Shown piece by piece: positions 56,278-64,000 of a stretch of 64,000 nt of DNA. The notes below the pieces were generated by a model that was not told the origin of the DNA, searched no databases, and was given only the letters and a program-made list of their open reading frames with translations. Both the position numbers and the translations under genes were made by a program. This DNA comes from Mycobacterium simiae. Lineage in GTDB: Bacteria; Actinomycetota; Actinomycetes; Mycobacteriales; Mycobacteriaceae. The DNA lies in assembly GCF_010727605.1 (NCBI RefSeq), contig NZ_AP022568.1:1674001-1738000 (forward strand), read 5' to 3'. Numbering within the stretch: position 1 is the stretch's first letter; every line of letters begins with the position of its first letter.

Positions 56278-57450
56278 TCAGCCCAGCAGTTCGGAAATGG
56301 GGGCCGCGGCGGCAATCTTGCTGCGTGCCTTCATCACTTTGCCGGGCATCCCGCCACCAACCACGCCGACCACCATCCCGTCACGCTCGTAGTAGGCCAG
56401 AAACTTCCGACCGTCGTCCTCGACCAGATGGACGACGTCGGTTGCTTCCGGCTCGCCCAGGCACTGGATCTTCACGTCGTACTGGTCACTCCAGAAGTAC
56501 GGCACCACCGTCACCTCGGGCACGTCCTGGCCCAGCATAGCGGGCACCACAACCCGAGCCTGATCGGCGACGTTACTCCAATGCTCCACGCGCGCTTGAT
56601 GTCCCGTCGCGTCGCGCCAGGAAGCCACGTCGCCCAGCGCCCACACGTTCGGCGCGCTGGTGCGGCCGGCCTCGTCACAGACGACCCCGTCGTCCACCTC
56701 GATGCCGCTACCGTCCAGCCAATCCGTGGCCGGCCGCGACCCAATGCCGACGACCACCAGGTCGGTCGCTATTTCGGTGCCGTCGGTGAGCACCACGGTC
56801 TCGACCCGGTCCACACCGCGCACCTCGGCCACGCTGACACCGGTGCGCACGTCCACACCCTCGGCGCGATGCAGCCGCGTCACCAGTTCGCCGATTTGCT
56901 CGCCGAGTACCGACGCCAGCGGCGTCGGTTGCGGCTCCACCAGCACGACGTCGACACCGCGGCCGCGCAGGCTGGCGGCGACCTCGCAACCGATGAAGCC
57001 CGCGCCGACCACGACGGCGTGCTGCGCCTTGCCGGCGTGCTCGCGCAGCGCCAGGCTCTCGTCGAACGAGCGCAGCACGCGGATTCCCTCGAGGTCGGGG
57101 AACGCCGGAATGCGTCGCGGGATCAGGCCCGTCGCGATCACCAGCTCGTCGTAGCCCAGCACGGTCCCGTCGGAAAGGGTGAGCGTCTGCGCGGTGGTGT
57201 CCAGGGCGGTGGCTGCCACGCCTAGGCGCAGCGTGATGTTCTTCTCGTCGTAGAATTCGCGCGGCTTGAGCGCGACGTCGTCGACCTCGTTGCGCAGCAC
57301 TTCTTTGGACAACGGCGGACGGTCGTAGGGCAGATGCACCTCGTCGCTGACGATGGTGACGGGTCCGGCGTATTCGGATCGACGCAATTGCTCGGCTGTG
57401 CGGGCGGCGGCCAGCCCGCCCCCGACGATCACGATTCCGTTATTGCTCAC
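56278..57450 (-). CDS. FAD-dependent ferredoxin/NAD(P)H reductase-like flavoprotein (Rv0688-like)
   Basis: The 390-residue flavoprotein has two dinucleotide folds: GIVIVGGGLAAARTAEQLRRS for FAD and AVVVGAGFIGCEVAASLRGRGVDVVLVEP for NAD(P)H. The C-terminal FAD site is NVWALGDVASWRD. It belongs to the rhodocoxin/putidaredoxin-reductase group that feeds P450s via ferredoxin. It is co-directional with, and 25 nt after, the mycofactocin-coupled SDR. Confidence 0.9.
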   Translation of the reverse strand: MSNNGIVIVGGGLAAARTAEQLRRSEYAGPVTIVSDEVHLPYDRPPLSKEVLRNEVDDVALKPREFYDEKNITLRLGVAATALDTTAQTLTLSDGTVLGYDELVIATGLIPRRIPAFPDLEGIRVLRSFDESLALREHAGKAQHAVVVGAGFIGCEVAASLRGRGVDVVLVEPQPTPLASVLGEQIGELVTRLHRAEGVDVRTGVSVAEVRGVDRVETVVLTDGTEIATDLVVVGIGSRPATDWLDGSGIEVDDGVVCDEAGRTSAPNVWALGDVASWRDATGHQARVEHWSNVADQARVVVPAMLGQDVPEVTVVPYFWSDQYDVKIQCLGEPEATDVVHLVEDDGRKFLAYYERDGMVVGVVGGGMPGKVMKARSKIAAAAPISELLG

Positions 57451-57475
57451 GTGGAGTTCTTAGCACGCTGCACGA

Positions 57476-59202
<1,727 letters not shown>

Positions 59203-59287
59203 GTTTTTCTCCTCGCTTTGCTGGGAAGTTCGTGTCAGATTAACGCCACCGCGCGCCCGGTAGGGGCAAACGGCGCTAGGGACGCCC

Positions 59288-60100
59288 TCAGCGACGCGGG
59301 GCGGGTGGTTGCTCCTTGGGCGAGTTTGCCGGGGAGGGCGTGGCCGGAGTGTTCGATGCCGGCCGCATGGCCGCCGGAAGCATGGTGGCCGACGACAATC
59401 CCGCAGCTTCCGCGCTTACCGGCGCGGCCGAGGCGCCGAGCGGGCCCGACGCGTCGGGGGCAGCGGATGCCACCGCCGTAGTCGCGGCCGGCGCATACGG
59501 GGCGGTGTGCGCCGGCGTCACCGCGGTCCCAGACGGATTGGCCGAGTTGGCCGGGCCAACCGAACCGGCCGGAGCAGCCGCGACCGACGCCGTGGTCGCA
59601 GCCATCGGGGTAACGGTCGCCGCCGCGGGCGCCGCGCTTGCCGCGACCCCGCTCGGCGCCGCGGCCGCTGCTGGCGCGGCCGCCGCCGCCGGTACCCCCG
59701 ACGCCACCGAACCCGCTTGTGCCGCAGCGCCAATCAACGGTTGCTGCGCGCTCAGCGCGTGAGTCGCAGCGTTGGACGCGCCCAGTACGGGTTGCGCGGC
59801 GGCCTGCAGCGGCGCGGCGTTGACCACCTCGGTGTCGGCGTACTGCGTCGCGCCACCGCTCATCAGCTGCACGAACTGCTCGTGGAACAGCGCCGCCTGG
59901 GCGCTGATCGCCTGGTAGGCCTGGGCGTGCGCGCCGAACAACTGCGCAATACTCGTCGACACGGCGTCCGCACCGGCGGCCTGAACCACTTGGGTGGCAC
60001 CCGCCGCGGCCGAGTTGGCGTAATTGATCGCGGTGCCGATTTTCGCCAGGTCTGATGCCGCGGCCGCCACATACTCCGGCGTCGCATTCACGTACGACAT
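59288..60100 (-). CDS. PE-family protein
   Basis: The 270-residue protein has an N-terminal helical PE domain of about 100 residues (SYVNATPEYVAAAASDLAKIGTAINYANSAAAGATQ) and the ESX secretion signal Y-x-x-x-D/E as Y87-A-D-T-E91. The remaining ~170 residues are a low-complexity Ala/Pro/Ser-rich tail ([15 protein letters not shown]). It is probably exported by an ESX system and surface-associated. The start ATG follows GGGAGG. No PPE partner adjoins. It lies alone between tuf and the SHOCT gene, where M. tuberculosis has none that I recall. Confidence 0.9.
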   Translation of the reverse strand: MSYVNATPEYVAAAASDLAKIGTAINYANSAAAGATQVVQAAGADAVSTSIAQLFGAHAQAYQAISAQAALFHEQFVQLMSGGATQYADTEVVNAAPLQAAAQPVLGASNAATHALSAQQPLIGAAAQAGSVASGVPAAAAAPAAAAAPSGVAASAAPAAATVTPMAATTASVAAAPAGSVGPANSANPSGTAVTPAHTAPYAPAATTAVASAAPDASGPLGASAAPVSAEAAGLSSATMLPAAMRPASNTPATPSPANSPKEQPPAPRR

Positions 60101-60219
60101 CCGAACCTCCCGGCCAAGCCCAGACGGTCAAGTTCCCCGACCGTCAATTTCAGACTGGACAAGCAGATCTTACCGGAATTTCGCTGATCAGGAATGCAGC
60201 TTCCACGTCGCCAATGCAC

Positions 60220-60255
60220 AAGGCCCGGACTGCCGAAAACGGCGGTCCGGGCCTT
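60220..60255 (-). terminator. Rho-independent terminator of tuf
   Basis: Twenty-four nt after the tuf stop, the minus strand pairs AAGGCCCGGAC with GTCCGGGCCTT (11 bp) and extends into the GCCG/CGGC loop stem. This is a strong GC hairpin; only a weak U-tract follows (TTGTGCATT). Confidence 0.75.
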
Positions 60256-60279
60256 GCGTCGACTCTCGAGCCGGTAACC

Positions 60280-61470
<1,191 letters not shown>

Positions 61471-61614
61471 TGTTGTGTCCTCCGACTGTGTTGGTGCTTT
61501 GTGAAAAGCAGTTTTGATGTTTTCAGCTGTGCCGCGGTAGTGACCGGGCCAGGTTACTCCCCGGCGTCTTACCGATCACCGCTTGGCTCGGTACGGGTGA
61601 GCCGGCGTTGACCG

Positions 61615-61756
61615 CTCACTCGCCCGTCGCCTTCGCTTTCGACGATTGCTCGCCTCCGAGCTCGTGAATTGACACTCACTCGCCCGTCGCCTTCGCTTTC
61701 GACGATTGCTCGCCTCCGAGCTCGTGAATTGACACTCACTCGCCCGTCGCCTTCGC
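61615..61756 (-). repeat. 60-bp perfect tandem repeat of in-frame mini-ORFs after fusA
   Basis: Two identical 60-bp units (61621-61680 and 61681-61740) are followed by a further 16-bp partial copy inside fusA; period-60 identity spans 61615-61756. On the minus strand each unit is GTG to TGA, 20 codons in the fusA frame, encoding VSIHELGGEQSSKAKATGE. The first GTG (61735) directly follows the fusA stop, and the second (61675) directly follows the first TGA (61676). Each mini-ORF ends with the same 22 nt as fusA. The layout resembles mycobacterial interspersed repetitive units (MIRU). The rest of the fusA-tuf gap (61471-61614) holds the tuf leader and no gene. Confidence 0.8.
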
Positions 61757-63841
61757 GATGATCTCCTTCGACACGTTCGCCGGGACTTCGGCGTACGAGT
61801 CGAACACCATGGAGTAGTTCGCCCGGCCTTGAGTCTTGGACCGCAGGTCGCCGACGTAGCCGAACATCTCCGACAGCGGCACGTGCGCCCGAACGACGCG
61901 CGCACCAGCCCGCTCCTCCATGGCCTGGATTTGGCCACGGCGGGAGTTCAGGTCACCGATCACGTCACCCATGTAGTCCTCGGGTGTGGTCACTTCGACC
62001 GCCATGATCGGCTCGAGGATCACCGGCTGGGCTTGCTGCGCAGCCTTTTTCAGCACCTGTGAACCTGCGATCTTGAACGCCATTTCCGAGGAGTCAACCT
62101 CGTGGTAGGCACCGTCGAGCAAGGTGACCTTCAGGTTCACCAGCGGGTAGCCGGCCAGCACGCCGTACTGCATGGCGTCCTGGGCACCCGCGTCCACCGA
62201 CGGGATGTACTCCCTGGGGATGCGCCCACCGGTGACCTTGTTCTCGAACTCGTAGGTTGCACCGTCTTCACCGGTGAACGGCTCGAGGTTGATGATCACC
62301 TTCGCGAACTGACCCGAGCCACCCGTCTGCTTCTTGTGGGTGAACTCGACGTTCTGCACGGACCGCTTGATGGTCTCCTTGTACGCCACCTGCGGCTTAC
62401 CGACGTTGGCCTCGACCTTGAACTCGCGGCGCATCCGGTCGACCAGGATGTCCAGGTGCAGCTCGCCCATCCCGCCGATGACGGTCTGGCCGGTCTCGGA
62501 GTCCAGATGCACCTTGAAGGTCGGGTCTTCCTCGGCGAGCTTCTGGATCGACAGCGACAGCTTCTCCTGGTCGCTCTTCGTCTTGGGCTCGATGGCCACC
62601 TCGATGACCGGGTCGGGGAAGGTCATGGACTCCAACACGACCTGGTCGTTCGGGTCGCTCAGGGTGTCGCCGGTGGTGGTGTCCTTCAGGCCGATCACCG
62701 CATAGATGTGACCCGCCGAGGCCGTCTCCACCGGGTTCTCCTTGTTGGAGTGCATCTGGAACAGCTTGCCCAGCCGCTCCTTCTTGCCCTTGGTGGCGTT
62801 GATCACCTGGCTGCCGGAGTCGACCTTGCCCGAGTAGACGCGAACATAGGTCAGCTTGCCGAAGAACGGATGCGTGGCGACCTTGAAAGCCAACGCCGAG
62901 AACGGTTCGTCGGTCGACGGCTTGCGGATGACCTCGACGTCCTCCTTGCCGGGCGCATGGCCGACGGCCGGCGGCACGTCCAGCGGCGAGGGCAGGTAGT
63001 CGATGACCGCGTCCAGCATCGGCTGCACGCCCTTGTTCTTGAACGCGCTGCCGCAGAGCACCGGGTAGGCCTCCGAGCTGATGGTCAGCTTGCGAATGGC
63101 GGCCTTGATCTCGGCGACCGTGAGCTCTTCGCCGCCGAGGTACTTGTCCAGCAACGCCTCGTCGGTCTCGGCGACGGCCTCGAGCAGCTTGGTGCGGTAC
63201 TCCTCGGCCTTCTCCTGCAGCTCCGCGGGAATGTCGACAACGTCGTACTTCTCCCCGAGCTTGGCCTCGGCACTCCAGACCTTCGCTTTCATCTCGACGA
63301 GGTCGACGACGCCTTCGAAGTCACCCTCGGAGCCGACGGGCAGCTGGATCGGGATGACGTTGGCGCCCAACCGGTCTTCCATCGTCTTCACCGAGAAGTA
63401 GAAGTCGGCGCCGATCTTGTCCATCTTGTTGACGAAGCAGATGCGCGGGACGTCGTACTTGTCGGCCTGGCGCCACACCTGCTCGGATTGCGGCTCCACA
63501 CCCTCCTTGCCGTCGAACACGGCAACGGCACCGTCGAGCACGCGCAGGCTGCGCTCCACCTCGACGGTGAAGTCGACGTGCCCGGGCGTGTCGATGATGT
63601 TGATCTGGTTGTCGTTCCAGAAGCAGGTGGTCGCGGCCGAGGTGATCGTGATACCCCGCTCCTGCTCCTGCTCCATCCAGTCCATGGTGGCGGCGCCGTC
63701 GTGCACCTCACCGATCTTGTAGCTGATGCCGGTGTAGTAGAGGATGCGCTCAGTCGTCGTCGTCTTGCCGGCGTCGATATGCGCCATGATGCCGATATTG
63801 CGGACCTTGGTCAGGTCGGTCAGCACGTCCTTCTGTGCCAC
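61736..63841 (-). CDS. fusA: Translation elongation factor G
   Basis: The 701-residue translocase GTPase has G1 [16 protein letters not shown]3 [22 protein letters not shown] and G4 [10 protein letters not shown]. Domain IV ([17 protein letters not shown]) and domain V ([29 protein letters not shown]) follow. It starts with GTG 63841. The length equals M. tuberculosis FusA1 as recalled. Its final codons (AKATGE-stop) are duplicated twice downstream in the 60-bp repeats. Confidence 0.98.
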   Translation of the reverse strand: MAQKDVLTDLTKVRNIGIMAHIDAGKTTTTERILYYTGISYKIGEVHDGAATMDWMEQEQERGITITSAATTCFWNDNQINIIDTPGHVDFTVEVERSLRVLDGAVAVFDGKEGVEPQSEQVWRQADKYDVPRICFVNKMDKIGADFYFSVKTMEDRLGANVIPIQLPVGSEGDFEGVVDLVEMKAKVWSAEAKLGEKYDVVDIPAELQEKAEEYRTKLLEAVAETDEALLDKYLGGEELTVAEIKAAIRKLTISSEAYPVLCGSAFKNKGVQPMLDAVIDYLPSPLDVPPAVGHAPGKEDVEVIRKPSTDEPFSALAFKVATHPFFGKLTYVRVYSGKVDSGSQVINATKGKKERLGKLFQMHSNKENPVETASAGHIYAVIGLKDTTTGDTLSDPNDQVVLESMTFPDPVIEVAIEPKTKSDQEKLSLSIQKLAEEDPTFKVHLDSETGQTVIGGMGELHLDILVDRMRREFKVEANVGKPQVAYKETIKRSVQNVEFTHKKQTGGSGQFAKVIINLEPFTGEDGATYEFENKVTGGRIPREYIPSVDAGAQDAMQYGVLAGYPLVNLKVTLLDGAYHEVDSSEMAFKIAGSQVLKKAAQQAQPVILEPIMAVEVTTPEDYMGDVIGDLNSRRGQIQAMEERAGARVVRAHVPLSEMFGYVGDLRSKTQGRANYSMVFDSYAEVPANVSKEIIAKATGE

Positions 63842-63926
63842 AGAAGTCTTCCCACTCTTTCGATTGCGTAGTTAGTTCGCTGTCGGTTACGCCCGGCCGC
63901 ACTGCCGGTCGGCGCCGTTTCGGGCC

Positions 63927-64000
63927 CTACCAGCGATAGTGCGCAAAGGCGCGGTTGGCCTCGGCCATCTTGTGGGTGTCTTCCCGCCGCTTGACGGAAG
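63927..64000 (-). CDS. rpsG: 30S ribosomal protein S7 (C-terminal fragment, runs off the window)
   Basis: Only the last 24 codons are visible: ...SVKRREDTHKMAEANRAFAHYRW and TAG at 63927-63929. This ending is characteristic of S7. It is upstream of fusA by 85 nt in the usual rpsL-rpsG-fusA-tuf order. Confidence 0.93.
   Translation of the reverse strand, partial: SVKRREDTHKMAEANRAFAHYRW

Noticed and set aside
62102..63871. 589-codon plus-strand frame opposite fusA
   Set aside because: Antisense shadow of fusA, same reasoning as for tuf.

Overview
This is a high-GC chromosomal segment from a slow-growing, non-tuberculous Mycobacterium, probably close to the M. avium group. The evidence is near-colinearity, from memory, with the M. 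tuberculosis block rpsG (Rv0683) to rslA (Rv0736), read here in reverse. Other evidence is a PE protein, a complete mycofactocin cluster, many GTG starts and protein families typical of mycobacteria. The species call is an inference; no 16S gene is present.

Layout. 0-6 kb (minus strand): secY-adk-map, then sigL-rslA, then a thiamine-diphosphate enzyme. Two sequences matching the SigL promoter form (GAAC-type -35, 16-nt spacer, CGTGTC -10) precede sigL and the thiamine-diphosphate gene, which suggests a local SigL regulon. 6-20 kb: two triplets of paralogous SAM-dependent methyltransferases (TIGR00027/Rv0731c type) flank a GNAT protein and a sugar or polyol island. The island has two FGGY kinases, a SerA2-like dehydrogenase, a FucA-like aldolase, a metallo-beta-lactamase-fold hydrolase and an AraC regulator. 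20-23.5 kb: sppA, an LLM oxidoreductase and an esterase behind a 30-bp palindrome.

23.6-42 kb (mostly minus): the S10 cluster (rpsJ-rplC-rplD-rplW-rplB-rpsS-rplV-rpsC-rplP-rpmC-rpsQ) and the spc cluster (rplN-rplX-rplE-rpsZ-rpsH-rplF-rplR-rpsE-rpmD-rplO), each closed by a clear terminator hairpin. They are separated by about 8 kb holding arylsulfatase atsA, a lipoprotein, two DUF4436 membrane proteins on either side of a PstS-like lipoprotein, and a 13E12/HNH protein. 42-47 kb: a cytochrome P450, an LLM oxidoreductase, and a TetR/MFS efflux pair with two operator-like palindromes spaced 20 bp apart.

47-58 kb: the mycofactocin locus, mftA (29 codons), B, C, D, E, F and G on the minus strand with mftR divergent, then a DUF2332 protein. 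Next comes a minus-strand operon with a mycofactocin-coupled short-chain dehydrogenase, a ferredoxin-reductase-like flavoprotein and a D-2-hydroxyacid dehydrogenase. Together these genes make and glycosylate a peptide-derived redox cofactor and include at least one likely client enzyme. 58-64 kb: a SHOCT-domain membrane protein, the PE protein, tuf, fusA and the 3' end of rpsG. Between fusA and tuf lies a perfect 60-bp tandem duplication. Each unit is a GTG-to-TGA mini-ORF in frame with fusA and repeats the last codons of fusA, an arrangement like mycobacterial interspersed repetitive units.

No tRNA, CRISPR array, insertion sequence or prophage was recognised. The many long antisense ORFs are effects of high-GC codon bias.
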